Below, piece by piece: positions 16,267 to 25,148 of a stretch of DNA of 30,413 nucleotides. The translations under genes and the position numbers were made by a program. This DNA comes from Bacilli bacterium. Its GTDB lineage: Bacteria; Bacillota_I; Bacilli_A; RF39; UBA660. Below the pieces are notes generated by a model. The model was not told the DNA's origin and ran no database searches. It was given only the letters and a program-made list of their open reading frames with translations. The DNA lies in the NCBI GenBank assembly GCA_900769635.1, contig CAAGHJ010000027.1:1-30413 (forward strand). The letters are read 5' to 3'. The stretch's first letter is position 1; each line of letters starts with the position of its first letter.

Positions 16267-18138
16267 ATGAAATATAAAATAATAGTTGTAGGAGCTGGAC
16301 ACGCAGGTTGTGAAGCAGCCCTAGCTTCTGCTAGAATAGGACATAAAACCCTATTAATTACAGGAAATTATAACAATATTGCAACAATGCCTTGTAATCC
16401 CTCAATAGGAGGTTCGGCAAAAGGAATAATTGTAAGAGAAATAGATGCCTTAGGTGGAGAAATGGGAGTAAATGCAGATAAAACACTAATTCAAATGAAA
16501 ATGCTAAATTCTTCAAAGGGTCCAGCTGTAAGAAGCTTACGTGCTCAAGCAGACAAAGTAACATATCCAAAAGAAATGACAAAAACCTTAGAAAGTACTG
16601 ATAACTTAGAAATAAAAGAAGCCTTAGTAGAAGACTTAATAATAGAAAATAATAAAATATACGGAGTTATATTAGAAAACGGTGAAAAAATAGAATCCGA
16701 AGCTGTAATATTAACAACCGGAACCTATTTAAAATCAGACATATTAATAGGTTCAACAAGAACAAGAAGTGGTCCCCACGGAGAAAAGCCATCAAATCAT
16801 TTAAGTGATAAATTAAAAGAATACGGTTTTAAAATATTAAGGTTAAAAACAGGAACCCCTCCAAGAATAGAACGAAGTACTATAGACTTTACCAAAACTA
16901 AATTAGAAGAAGGCGATAAGATACCATATACATTTTCTCACGATATTGAAGCAATATATGATGTAAATAATCAAATTCCTTGTCACCTAATTTATACAAC
17001 TCCACTAACTCATAAAATAATCAATGATAATTTATCAAAATCAAGTATGTATGGAGGACTAAAAGACATAACCGGAGTTGGGCCAAGATATTGTCCATCC
17101 ATTGAAGACAAAATAACAAGATTTAAAGATAAAGAAAAACATCAATTATTTCTTGAGCCAGAAAGTCTATATTATGATGATATATATATACAAGGCTTTT
17201 CAACAAGTATGCCAAAAGAAATTCAAGAAGAAATGGTTCACTCTCTTCCAGGATTAGAAAAAGCCAAAATATTAAGATATGCCTATGCCATTGAATACGA
17301 TGCCATATACCCTACACAGTTAAAAGCATCTTTGGAAACAAAAATAGTTGAAAATCTATTCACTGCAGGGCAAATAAACGGAACAAGTGGTTATGAAGAA
17401 GCAGCCGCTCAAGGATTAATAGCAGCAATAAACGCTTCCCAAAAATTAAAAAACAATCCACCACTAATATTAAAAAGAAATGAAGCATATATAGGAGTTC
17501 TTATTGATGATTTAGTAACAAAAGGAACCAAAGAACCATATCGAATGCTTACATCTAGAGCAGAGTTTAGACTTTTACTAAGACACGATAATGCAGATAT
17601 AAGATTAAGAAAATATGGCCATCAAGTTGGACTAATAGATGAAAAAAAATATAAAAAATTTGAAACAAAATTATCCCAAATTAAAGAACTAATAGAAAAA
17701 TTATCTCAATTAAAACTAACTCCAAGTGACGAAATAAATAATAAATTACTAACAATACCAACAGTTGCTTTAAAAGACGGAATAACCATTTATAATCTCT
17801 TAAAAAGAAATGAAGTAACAGTAAGTAAACTACAGGAACTAAATCTAATAAATATAAACTATCCAAAAGAAGTAATTGAAGAAGTAGAAATAACCATAAA
17901 ATACGAAGGCTACATAAATAAAGTAGAAAGAGAAGCGGAAAGAATGCTTAAAAATGAAGCAAAACAAATCCCAGATAACATAGATTATAATAAAATACCC
18001 AATTTAGCAAGTGAAGCCCGCCAAAAATTAAACGAAGTAAGACCAACTTCAATAGGTCAAGCATTAAGAATAAGCGGTGTAAATCCAGCCGATATATCAA
18101 TACTAATGATATACCTAAGAAAGGATTATAATGAATAA
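16267..18138 (+). CDS. mnmG: tRNA uridine-34 modification enzyme MnmG (GidA)
   Basis: FAD-dependent partner of MnmE. It has 623 aa. The dinucleotide-binding fold is at the N-terminus (IIVVGAGHAGCEAALASARIG). Then come the conserved CNPSIGGSAKG stretch, LKTGTPPRI, and the C-terminal MnmE-binding domain with RPTSIGQALRISGVNPADI. The ATG at 16267 is chosen over an in-frame GTG at 16258, because the weak ribosome site AAGAAGTG covers the GTG and family members begin right before the FAD fold. The 3' end overlaps rsmG by 8 nt. Confidence 0.97.
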   Translation: MKYKIIVVGAGHAGCEAALASARIGHKTLLITGNYNNIATMPCNPSIGGSAKGIIVREIDALGGEMGVNADKTLIQMKMLNSSKGPAVRSLRAQADKVTYPKEMTKTLESTDNLEIKEALVEDLIIENNKIYGVILENGEKIESEAVILTTGTYLKSDILIGSTRTRSGPHGEKPSNHLSDKLKEYGFKILRLKTGTPPRIERSTIDFTKTKLEEGDKIPYTFSHDIEAIYDVNNQIPCHLIYTTPLTHKIINDNLSKSSMYGGLKDITGVGPRYCPSIEDKITRFKDKEKHQLFLEPESLYYDDIYIQGFSTSMPKEIQEEMVHSLPGLEKAKILRYAYAIEYDAIYPTQLKASLETKIVENLFTAGQINGTSGYEEAAAQGLIAAINASQKLKNNPPLILKRNEAYIGVLIDDLVTKGTKEPYRMLTSRAEFRLLLRHDNADIRLRKYGHQVGLIDEKKYKKFETKLSQIKELIEKLSQLKLTPSDEINNKLLTIPTVALKDGITIYNLLKRNEVTVSKLQELNLININYPKEVIEEVEITIKYEGYINKVEREAERMLKNEAKQIPDNIDYNKIPNLASEARQKLNEVRPTSIGQALRISGVNPADISILMIYLRKDYNE

Positions 18139-18835
18139 AAACAAATTTGTAGAAGAATTAAAAAAATTAAATATCCCAGTTACTGAGGAAAAAATGCACC
18201 AATTAGATAAATATTACCAATTACTCAAAAAAGAAAATAACAAATATAACTTAACAGCCATAACCGAAGAAAACGAAGTTTATCTTAAACACTTTTATGA
18301 TAGCTTAACAATAACAAAATTAATAAATCTAACTAATCAAACTATATGCGATGTCGGAGCAGGAGCCGGATTTCCAGGAATAGTACTAAAAATAATGTAT
18401 CCAGAATTAAATTTAACCCTAATAGATGCAACTGCAAAAAAATGTCATTTCTTATCATTAGTAGTAGCAGAACTAGGTCTAAAAAACGTAACTATAATAA
18501 ACGATAGAATAGAAATATACGCAAAGAAAACTCGTGAAAAATATGACATAGTAACTTGCAGAGCCGTTGCTCCCCTAAAAATACTCTTAGAACTATCAAT
18601 ACCCCTTATAAAAAAATACGGATATTTCATTCCCCTAAAAGGAAATATAGATAACGAAGTAAATAACATAGAAGTATATTACACAAAGTTAAATATAAAG
18701 CTAATAGAAAAAAACACATTCAAATTACCAATTGAACAAAGCACTAGAACAATACTAAAATATCAGAAACAAGAAATAACTAATCTCAAATATCCCAGAA
18801 ACTATAATGAAATAAAAAAAAGAAGTCTAAGTTGA
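18131..18835 (+). CDS. rsmG: 16S rRNA (guanine-527-N7) methyltransferase
   Basis: Methylates G527 of 16S rRNA using S-adenosylmethionine; loss gives low-level streptomycin resistance in other bacteria. It has 234 aa. The Rossmann motif I is CDVGAGAGFPGIVLKI (about residues 74-89). DNAT-type motif LIDATAKKCHFL follows, then TCRAVAPL. The start is inside mnmG. It is the last gene of the rpmH-rsmG run, and the terminator stem begins within its last codons. Confidence 0.97.
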   Translation: MNKNKFVEELKKLNIPVTEEKMHQLDKYYQLLKKENNKYNLTAITEENEVYLKHFYDSLTITKLINLTNQTICDVGAGAGFPGIVLKIMYPELNLTLIDATAKKCHFLSLVVAELGLKNVTIINDRIEIYAKKTREKYDIVTCRAVAPLKILLELSIPLIKKYGYFIPLKGNIDNEVNNIEVYYTKLNIKLIEKNTFKLPIEQSTRTILKYQKQEITNLKYPRNYNEIKKRSLS

Positions 18836-18857
18836 CCCCTTTTAAGGTCAACTTTTT
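18829..18857 (+). terminator. Terminator of the rpmH-rsmG cluster
   Basis: AAGTTGACC (18829-18837) and GGTCAACTT (18846-18854) form a 9-bp stem around an 8-nt loop, with a T run at 18853-18857. The 5' arm includes the rsmG stop codon. Confidence 0.85.
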
Positions 18858-18894
18858 ACGTCGAAAAATGTCAAAAAAACAAAAATTACTAAAA

Positions 18895-18928
18895 ATATAT
18901 TGAATTATTTTTCAATATATAGTAAAAT
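18895..18928 (+). promoter_or_regulatory. Promoter of the noc-like gene with an embedded inverted repeat
   Basis: TTGAAT (18900-18905), a 17-bp spacer and TAAAAT (18923-18928) form a good promoter. ATATATTGAA (18895-18904) and TTCAATATAT (18911-18920) are perfect inverted copies 6 bp apart, covering the -35 and spacer. This is a candidate operator. The regulator is unknown. Confidence 0.7.
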
Positions 18929-18966
18929 GAACATAGAATAGGAAAAGAATGAAGAGAGGGAATTTT

Positions 18967-20520
18967 ATGTTGACAGGTAAAGAAGTAATAAATGTTAATG
19001 TAGAACAAATAATGCCTAATCGCTATCAGCCTCGAGATAATGTTGACCAAAAAAAATTAGAAAGTTTGGCATCTTCTATCCGTAAACACGGAATGATACA
19101 ACCAATAATTCTAAGACAAGTTGGGAATATGTACGAAATAGTAGTAGGCGGACGTAGGTATGAGGCCAGCTTACTTGCTGGTTTTAGACAAGTACCAGCC
19201 ATTATAGTAAATATGGACGATAAAGAAATGGCTGAATTAACATTAACAGAAAATATGCAACGACAAGAACTATCACCAATAGAAGAAGCAAAATCATATC
19301 GCAAACTACAAGAAGAAAATAATTTAAATATTGCCGATATATCCAAACAAGTAGGAAAAGATGAAAGTATAATAAATAACAAATTAAAATTACTTTCACT
19401 CGCTCCCGAAGTACAAAACGCTCTACTAAACAATCTAATATCCGAAGGACATGCCAAAATACTCCTAAAAATAGAAGATAAAGATAAACAAGTAGAAATA
19501 CTAAACAAAATAATAAAAGAACGCTTACCGGTCAAAGATACAAATACTTATGTATCAAATCTCAATCTAATAGATCAAAACATTGAGAACTATCCCGAAT
19601 CAGAAATTCCCCATAATACTGACACAGTAAGGTTAAGTGACTTAAATAACGAAAATTTAAGTATAAAGTCAGCATTAAATGATTTAGAACTAGTAGATAC
19701 CAACTCTACCCTATTTAATGACAATGATCAAATAATAAAAGAAAAGAAAGAGGAAACAAATATGGATATGAATTCACTAAACCAAGCAGCACAAAACAAT
19801 GTGCCAAACCAACCGCAAGACCAAATAATGAACCAAAATATGAATATGAACGCAAATATGAATGCAAGTAACGATTCTAGGTTCTTCCCATCCTTTGATG
19901 AGGCCCCTGCAAATATGAATGTACCAAATAATATGCAATCACCAAATCAAGAGATGCCAAATTTTAACCAAAACTTTATGACAAATACTCCACCGGCTCC
20001 ACCAACTCCAGAACCAAACCCAATTCCCGATTTTGGATTAAATATGGCCCCTCCAACACCTCAAGTTAACAACGGTTTTAATCCAAATACCGCTCCAATA
20101 AATGAACAACCATCAAATATGCCTTCGACTGTTCCAACATTCGATAATAATATAGGTCCTGTAAATAATTTTGGAACAAATCAACCACAACAATACAATC
20201 AAGCCCCAATAAATAACGGACAAATTGACCCATTATCAAATACAATGAACCCTATGGGAGCAAATACAATGACTTCCCCTACAGAAAATCCCATTCCCGA
20301 TTTTAGAGTAGAACCATCAACTCCAGCAATGCCAAATATAAATCACCCTACTCCAGAACCAAATATTCCCGTAGAAACTCCATCTTTAGTAGATATAACA
20401 CCTGCTATAAACAATACTAGAACATTTATAACAACACTTGAAAGTATGGGATTTAAAGTACTAACTGAAGAAAGCGACAACAGCACCGAATACATAATAA
20501 CAATAAAAATACAAAAATAG
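18967..20520 (+). CDS. noc: Noc/ParB-family chromosome-binding protein with long low-complexity linker
   Basis: ParB-family CTP-dependent DNA clamp. It has 517 aa, while Noc and ParB are usually 280-300. The N-terminal ParB domain has QPR (21-23), HGMIQPI (41-47), a CTP-box variant GGRRYEAS (61-68; consensus GER/R-x-RA) and ENMQRQELSPIEEA (95-108). The HTH spans about 122-148, followed by ISEGHAKILL. Residues about 210-480 are an Asn/Pro/Met/Gln-rich linker with NPIPDF occurring twice. The last ~36 residues (TFITTLESMGF to YIITIKIQK) resemble the Noc C-terminal dimer domain. It follows rsmG as noc does in B. subtilis. ATG 18967 is preferred over 18949 because AGAGAGGG is correctly spaced. No parA follows. 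It could serve as Noc or as the main ParB. Confidence 0.85.
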   Translation: MLTGKEVINVNVEQIMPNRYQPRDNVDQKKLESLASSIRKHGMIQPIILRQVGNMYEIVVGGRRYEASLLAGFRQVPAIIVNMDDKEMAELTLTENMQRQELSPIEEAKSYRKLQEENNLNIADISKQVGKDESIINNKLKLLSLAPEVQNALLNNLISEGHAKILLKIEDKDKQVEILNKIIKERLPVKDTNTYVSNLNLIDQNIENYPESEIPHNTDTVRLSDLNNENLSIKSALNDLELVDTNSTLFNDNDQIIKEKKEETNMDMNSLNQAAQNNVPNQPQDQIMNQNMNMNANMNASNDSRFFPSFDEAPANMNVPNNMQSPNQEMPNFNQNFMTNTPPAPPTPEPNPIPDFGLNMAPPTPQVNNGFNPNTAPINEQPSNMPSTVPTFDNNIGPVNNFGTNQPQQYNQAPINNGQIDPLSNTMNPMGANTMTSPTENPIPDFRVEPSTPAMPNINHPTPEPNIPVETPSLVDITPAINNTRTFITTLESMGFKVLTEESDNSTEYIITIKIQK

Positions 20521-20541
20521 AGTATGCAACCATACTCTTTT
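20519..20541. terminator. Bidirectional terminator between noc and the PBP gene
   Basis: AGAGTATG-CAAC-CATACTCT is a perfect 8-bp stem lying in the 19-bp gap between the two convergent stop codons. T-rich flanks follow on both strands (TTTATT on plus, ATTTTTG on minus). Confidence 0.82.
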
Positions 20542-22531
20542 ATTCTGCCTCTCCGTCCCCAACTTCTGTACTATTACCACTCTCTGTACTTTCCTTAAAC
20601 ACTTCATCAAGATCCTTTTCATAACTATTCCCGTAGGGTTCTGTCCCCTTAATATAATAGAAAAGCTTTTTATGCTTATCCCCATCTTTACTCACCATTC
20701 CCGTAATCGGATTAACCACCACACCAACAACATTATCAGGAATATCATACCAACCACTCTCCCTATTCTCAAAATACCCTTCCATAGTATCAATCCAAAT
20801 ACTCTTATGAACTCCACCATCATTAACAAGTTTCCTATTATCATCATACCCAATCCAAATTCCTAACACAGCATCACTATTATACCCAATAATCCACTTA
20901 TCCGTATCCATAGTTCCCGTTTTAATAGCATATTTATGACTAATTTTAGGAAGCAAACTAATAACCGTAGGATAATTATAATCAATAAAACCATTATCAT
21001 AAGTATAAGTAAGCATCTCATTCAATATAAATACTAAACTAGGATTAAGAATAACCTCTTCTCTATCCTTATATTCATATATAACATTCCCCTTACTATC
21101 CTCTACTCTTCTAATAAAATGATTAACATTCCTTTTACCACTATTAGCAAAAACACCATAAGCCTGAACCATATCAATAACACTAATCTCACTAGTACCC
21201 AAAGCAAGCGATGCTACCGGTTTAAGATTACTACTAATTCCTAACCTACTCGCCATATTAACAAGAGCATCCTCTCCCAAAAACAAATGAGTTTTAACAG
21301 CATAAACATTATCAGAATAACTAATAGCTGCCCCCATTGATATAGGACCATTCGCATACAAATCATTAAAGTTCTTAGGCGTATAAACAAAATTATTAGA
21401 TAAATTAAATGTAGTTCTTTCACTTGTAAAATTACTAGAAGTCGTAAATCCACTTTCCAAAGCCGTATAATACAAAATAGGTTTCATTACACTACCCACT
21501 TGCCTCTTAGACTGTGTAGCCCTGTTAAACTGACTTTTATTATAATCTTTACCGCCTAAAAGAGCCATAACTTCTCCATTTTTAGGATTTACCATAACTC
21601 CCGATACCTCTAACTCATTATCACCCATATATTCTAGGCTCGACTTCTCCAAATTCCTCTGTGCCTCCATATCAAGTGTCGTATAAACACGCAGTCCGCC
21701 CGTCTCAATTAAGCTCTTCGGAATCGTCCCAATACCCCTAAGTTCACTAATTACCGCATCCTTAAAATACATCACACTAGAAAGGTCGTTATCATTCATC
21801 TTTCCATAATAAGACAAAACTTCCCCCACTGCCTCCTTAAGCCCATTTTCACTAATATCCCCATTCTTAACCATAAGCCTAAGCACTGTTGCCTGCCTTT
21901 TTTTGGCCCTATCGGGGTTATTTAACGGATTATTATTACTAGGAGATTGAGGAATACCAGCTAACATAGATGCCTCTCCAATCGTAAGCTCACTAGCACT
22001 CTTATTAAAATAATACTTACTAGCATTCTCTATACCAAACACTCCTCCATAATTAATAGTATTAAGATAACCCTCCAAAATTTCATCCTTACTATAATGA
22101 GTCTCCAGTTCAAACGCAAGTAACGCTTCTTGCATCTTCCTTGACCAAGTCTTTTCGTGTGTTAAAAACAAATTTCTAGCATATTGCATCGTAATAGTAC
22201 TAGCACCCTCAGATAAATTCCCATTAATAATATTAGTAAAAAACGCCTTAACAATTCGCAAATAATCAAATCCAAAATGATGATAAAAATTCTTATCCTC
22301 TGTACTAATAGTTGCTTCAACTAAAACCCTACTAATATTATCAAGTTTTATCCAATCCTTATTATTATTAAAAATAAGAGCATCACTATTATCATATAAA
22401 TAATAAGACTGTTCTTTATTAATAGAAGGTTTAGGAGTTAACAAACAATAAACATACAAAGAAACATTACATAAAATAAACAAAATCAAGATAACTAAAC
22501 CAAATTTTAACCCCTTTTTAACAATATTCAT
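20540..22531 (-). CDS. Class A penicillin-binding protein (glycosyltransferase/transpeptidase)
   Basis: Bifunctional peptidoglycan synthase. It has 663 aa with one N-terminal membrane anchor (about 10-32). The GT51 domain has STEDKNFYHHFGFD (76-89, catalytic Glu78), then GASTITMQYARNLFL (109-123) and RKMQEALLAFELE. The transpeptidase domain carries SVMK (347-350, active Ser), SDN (406-408) and KTGT (537-540), so both activities look intact. The C-terminal tail (last ~20 residues) is Glu/Ser-rich. It is the only penicillin-binding protein in the window and shows the organism makes a cell wall, unlike true Mollicutes. It is transcribed toward the origin, convergent with noc and divergent from the DUF1934-argS-rpoE genes. 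Confidence 0.95.
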   Translation of the reverse strand: MNIVKKGLKFGLVILILFILCNVSLYVYCLLTPKPSINKEQSYYLYDNSDALIFNNNKDWIKLDNISRVLVEATISTEDKNFYHHFGFDYLRIVKAFFTNIINGNLSEGASTITMQYARNLFLTHEKTWSRKMQEALLAFELETHYSKDEILEGYLNTINYGGVFGIENASKYYFNKSASELTIGEASMLAGIPQSPSNNNPLNNPDRAKKRQATVLRLMVKNGDISENGLKEAVGEVLSYYGKMNDNDLSSVMYFKDAVISELRGIGTIPKSLIETGGLRVYTTLDMEAQRNLEKSSLEYMGDNELEVSGVMVNPKNGEVMALLGGKDYNKSQFNRATQSKRQVGSVMKPILYYTALESGFTTSSNFTSERTTFNLSNNFVYTPKNFNDLYANGPISMGAAISYSDNVYAVKTHLFLGEDALVNMASRLGISSNLKPVASLALGTSEISVIDMVQAYGVFANSGKRNVNHFIRRVEDSKGNVIYEYKDREEVILNPSLVFILNEMLTYTYDNGFIDYNYPTVISLLPKISHKYAIKTGTMDTDKWIIGYNSDAVLGIWIGYDDNRKLVNDGGVHKSIWIDTMEGYFENRESGWYDIPDNVVGVVVNPITGMVSKDGDKHKKLFYYIKGTEPYGNSYEKDLDEVFKESTESGNSTEVGDGEAE

Positions 22532-22595
22532 ACACTCCTCATCTCCATTTTTTTTTACATCTATAATTATTATTAGAAAAAAAGAATAAAATATG

Positions 22596-22624
22596 TTTAC
22601 AATTTAATAAACTTATGCTAAAAT
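22596..22624 (+). promoter_or_regulatory. Promoter of the DUF1934-argS-rpoE genes
   Basis: TTTACA (22596-22601), 17 bp, then TAAAAT (22619-22624). Transcription should begin near 22631. That is downstream of the only in-frame upstream ATG (22615), so it bears on the start codon of the next gene. Confidence 0.7.
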
Positions 22625-22641
22625 TACAATTGAATTATTTC

Positions 22642-22647
22642 GGAGGT
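22642..22647 (+). promoter_or_regulatory. Ribosome binding site that places a non-ATG start
   Basis: GGAGGT is a near-perfect Shine-Dalgarno sequence. The in-frame codons at a usable distance are ATT (22651, 3 nt after) and ATA (22654, 6 nt after). No in-frame ATG, GTG or TTG lies there. Confidence 0.75.
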
Positions 22648-22653
22648 GCAATT

Positions 22654-23022
22654 ATAAAAAAAAAATTAAAAGGATATATTAAAAATATAACAGAAAATGA
22701 ACAAACAAAAATAAACACTACAGCAATTAAAACCACTGAAGAACTAAAGTTTTTATTAGATAGCACACAAAACAAATTACAAATAAAAAAAGATAAAGCA
22801 ATTCTCGTAAGAAAAGACACCGAAAAAGAAATGACATTCACATTTTGTAAAGACACCAAAACAGAAATAAAAATAAAATTATTAGAAAACGGTTTATATG
22901 TAAAAGTTCCTATAAAAACAACAAACCTTGAAATAACCGAAAACAATATAAACATATTCTATACCATTATAGATAACAATATAGAATACGAGTTAAAAAT
23001 ACAATTGGAGGATGAGTTATGA
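22654..23022 (+). CDS. DUF1934 (YwiB-like) protein, probable AUA or AUU start
   Basis: Small beta-rich protein of the DUF1934/YwiB family, function unknown, a neighbour of argS in B. subtilis as well. From the ATA at 22654 it is about 122 aa, starting KKKLKGYIKNITENEQ as family members usually do. The strand pattern (TEELKFLLDS, EMTFTF, LLENGLYVKVPIKT, EYELKIQLEDEL) fits a lipocalin-like barrel. An in-frame ATG exists at 22615, but it lies upstream of the predicted transcription start and lacks a ribosome site. The good GGAGGT instead points to ATA 22654 or ATT 22651. The stop overlaps the argS start by 4 nt. Family call fairly sure, start codon inferred. Confidence 0.75.
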   Translation: MKKKLKGYIKNITENEQTKINTTAIKTTEELKFLLDSTQNKLQIKKDKAILVRKDTEKEMTFTFCKDTKTEIKIKLLENGLYVKVPIKTTNLEITENNINIFYTIIDNNIEYELKIQLEDEL

Positions 23023-24638
23023 GTATAAAAAATGAAATAAAAGAAAAAATAAAGTTAGCTCTAAACAAACTAAATATTGAGGAAGAAAACATAATAATTG
23101 AAATACCAAAAGATAAAACCAAAGGAGACTATTCTACCAATATAGCAATGGTTTTAACCAAAAAATTAGGACAAAAACCAATGGATACAGCAAAACAAAT
23201 ACTTGAAGTCTTAGAACTAGGTGATTTAGGAGTAGCCGAAATAGCCCTACCAGGATTTATTAACTTCCATATAGATAATAACTATTTATTATCTAAATTA
23301 AACGATATTATAAAAAAAGATAGAGATTACGGAAAAAATAATACTGGCCACGGAAAAAAAGTAAATATCGAATTTGTAAGTGCTAATCCAACTGGTTATC
23401 TTCACGTCGGACACGGTCGTGGAGCAACTTATGGTGACAATTTAGCCCGTATAATGACCTTTTCCGGATATGATATAACAAAAGAATACTATATAAACGA
23501 CGCAGGTAATCAAATGAATAACTTAGGAATATCTATAAAAGAAAGATATAAGGAAATATGTGGACTTTCTTGTAATCTTCCTGAGGACGGATATCACGGC
23601 AAAGAAATAATAATGATTGCTAAAGATATTTACGAAGAAAACGGCAATCAAAAACTAAACGAAGACATAGAATACTTTAAACAAATAGGACTAGATATAT
23701 TAATGTCGCAAATAAAAAAAGTATTAGACGAATATAGAGTAAATTTTGATGTCTTTACAAGCGAAAAATCCCTTTATGACAGATCACTTGTCGATGATAC
23801 CCTATCTAAACTCCAAAAAAGCGGAAAATGCTATATTGAGGATGGTGCACTATGGTTAAAAACAACCGATTATGGTGATGAAAAAGATAGAGTATTAATA
23901 AAACACGACGGAGCTTATACATATCTACTTCCCGATATCGCCTATCACGTTAATAAATTAGATAGAGGCTTTGACGAATTAATAGATGTGTTAGGATCTG
24001 ATCATCACGGTTATATTAATAGATTAAAAGCCTCATTAGAGATATTAGAAAAAGATGCCACTAAACTAGATATAAAAATATTACAAATGGTAAGATTAAT
24101 CAAAGATGGAGAAGAAGTAAAAATATCAAAAAGAACAGGAAAAACAATAACCCTAACAGATCTTATAGATGATTTAGGCGTAAATAGAGTAAGATATTTC
24201 TTCTCTTCCAAATCCCTTGATAGCCAAATGGATTTCAATCTATCCCTAGCTGCATCAGAAGATATGAACAATCCCCTATTTTATATAGAATATGCAAATG
24301 CAAGAATAAGTTCAATTTTAAGCAATTATAGTAAAGAATTACCACAAATAGGCACTTACACAACCCTAAATACCCCACAAGTATATACTATATTAAATAA
24401 ATTATATGAATTTGAAGATGTAGTTGTTTCCGCTGCCACAAAGAAATTACCACATTTAATAGCACTATATGCTTATGATTTAGCAACACTTTTCCATTCA
24501 TATTACAATAGTGAAAAAATAATTAATGAAAATGACGCAATATACACAAATGAAAGAATAATATTTATTAAAGCAATTAAAATAGTATTAAATAACGCTT
24601 TACAATTATTAGGTATATTGCCAAGAGAACGTATGTAG
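23019..24638 (+). CDS. argS: Arginyl-tRNA synthetase
   Basis: Class I aminoacyl-tRNA synthetase that charges tRNA-Arg. It has 539 aa. The N-terminal Arg-specific tRNA-contact domain covers the first ~110 residues. The catalytic HIGH motif is seen in SANPTGYLHVGHGRGATYGD, and the KMSKS counterpart is VKISKRTGKTI. DALR anticodon-binding helices end in NALQLLGILPRERM. The ATGA overlap with the DUF1934 gene implies coupled translation. I see no T-box leader; the gap upstream of the operon is too short. Confidence 0.97.
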   Translation: MSIKNEIKEKIKLALNKLNIEEENIIIEIPKDKTKGDYSTNIAMVLTKKLGQKPMDTAKQILEVLELGDLGVAEIALPGFINFHIDNNYLLSKLNDIIKKDRDYGKNNTGHGKKVNIEFVSANPTGYLHVGHGRGATYGDNLARIMTFSGYDITKEYYINDAGNQMNNLGISIKERYKEICGLSCNLPEDGYHGKEIIMIAKDIYEENGNQKLNEDIEYFKQIGLDILMSQIKKVLDEYRVNFDVFTSEKSLYDRSLVDDTLSKLQKSGKCYIEDGALWLKTTDYGDEKDRVLIKHDGAYTYLLPDIAYHVNKLDRGFDELIDVLGSDHHGYINRLKASLEILEKDATKLDIKILQMVRLIKDGEEVKISKRTGKTITLTDLIDDLGVNRVRYFFSSKSLDSQMDFNLSLAASEDMNNPLFYIEYANARISSILSNYSKELPQIGTYTTLNTPQVYTILNKLYEFEDVVVSAATKKLPHLIALYAYDLATLFHSYYNSEKIINENDAIYTNERIIFIKAIKIVLNNALQLLGILPRERM

Positions 24639-24648
24639 GAGGAAAAAT

Positions 24649-25089
24649 ATGAAATTAAATAAAATGAAAAAAGAAGATTTAGAACAATTATCTTATGGTA
24701 AAATAGCAGAACTATACTTAAAAGAAAATAAACAAACATTAACTACAGCTGAACTTTTTAAAGAAGTATGCAATTTACTAGAATTACCAGAAGAAGAATA
24801 TCAAAATAAAATAGGAGATTTCTTTGAAACATTAACAACATCCAAAGAATTTATACTTCTAAGTGATGGAAAATGGGATTTAAAATCCAACCATACAGTT
24901 AAAATAGATATCGATGAAATATATGAAGAAAAAGATGACGACGTTTACGAAGATACTTCAGATGATGAAAGCAGTATAGTTCCCGAAGAAGAAGATGGAG
25001 AAGATTATGAAGGAAATAATGATGCCGATTATGATGACGAATTAGGAGACCTATCTATCGTAACTGAAGATGAACTTAACGAAGAATAA
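24649..25089 (+). CDS. rpoE: RNA polymerase delta subunit
   Basis: Accessory RNA polymerase subunit of low-GC Gram-positives that raises promoter selectivity and recycling. It has 146 aa. The N-terminal HARE-HTH domain (about 1-88) has YGKIAELYLKENKQTLTTAELFKEV and GDFFETLTTSKEFILLSDGKWDL. The C-terminal third is a disordered acidic tail rich in Asp/Glu, the family hallmark. It lies 10 nt after argS with an AGGAGG site and ends in a terminator. Confidence 0.95.
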   Translation: MKLNKMKKEDLEQLSYGKIAELYLKENKQTLTTAELFKEVCNLLELPEEEYQNKIGDFFETLTTSKEFILLSDGKWDLKSNHTVKIDIDEIYEEKDDDVYEDTSDDESSIVPEEEDGEDYEGNNDADYDDELGDLSIVTEDELNEE

Positions 25090-25107
25090 TAACCTTATTC
25101 TTTTTTT
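25082..25107 (+). terminator. Terminator after rpoE
   Basis: AAGAATAA (25082-25089) pairs with TTATTCTT (25095-25102) around TAACC, followed by T's to 25107. The 5' arm contains the rpoE stop. The stem is AT-rich, so strength is uncertain. Confidence 0.65.
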
Positions 25108-25148
25108 CATATTTAATAAACCCAAACATATTTTATAATAGGTGAAAA

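Noticed and set aside
25134..25139. TATAAT just before the first activase-related gene
   Set aside because: It is only 9 bp from the ATG and has no -35 at 17 bp; a start there would remove the ribosome site, so it is probably chance in AT-rich DNA.
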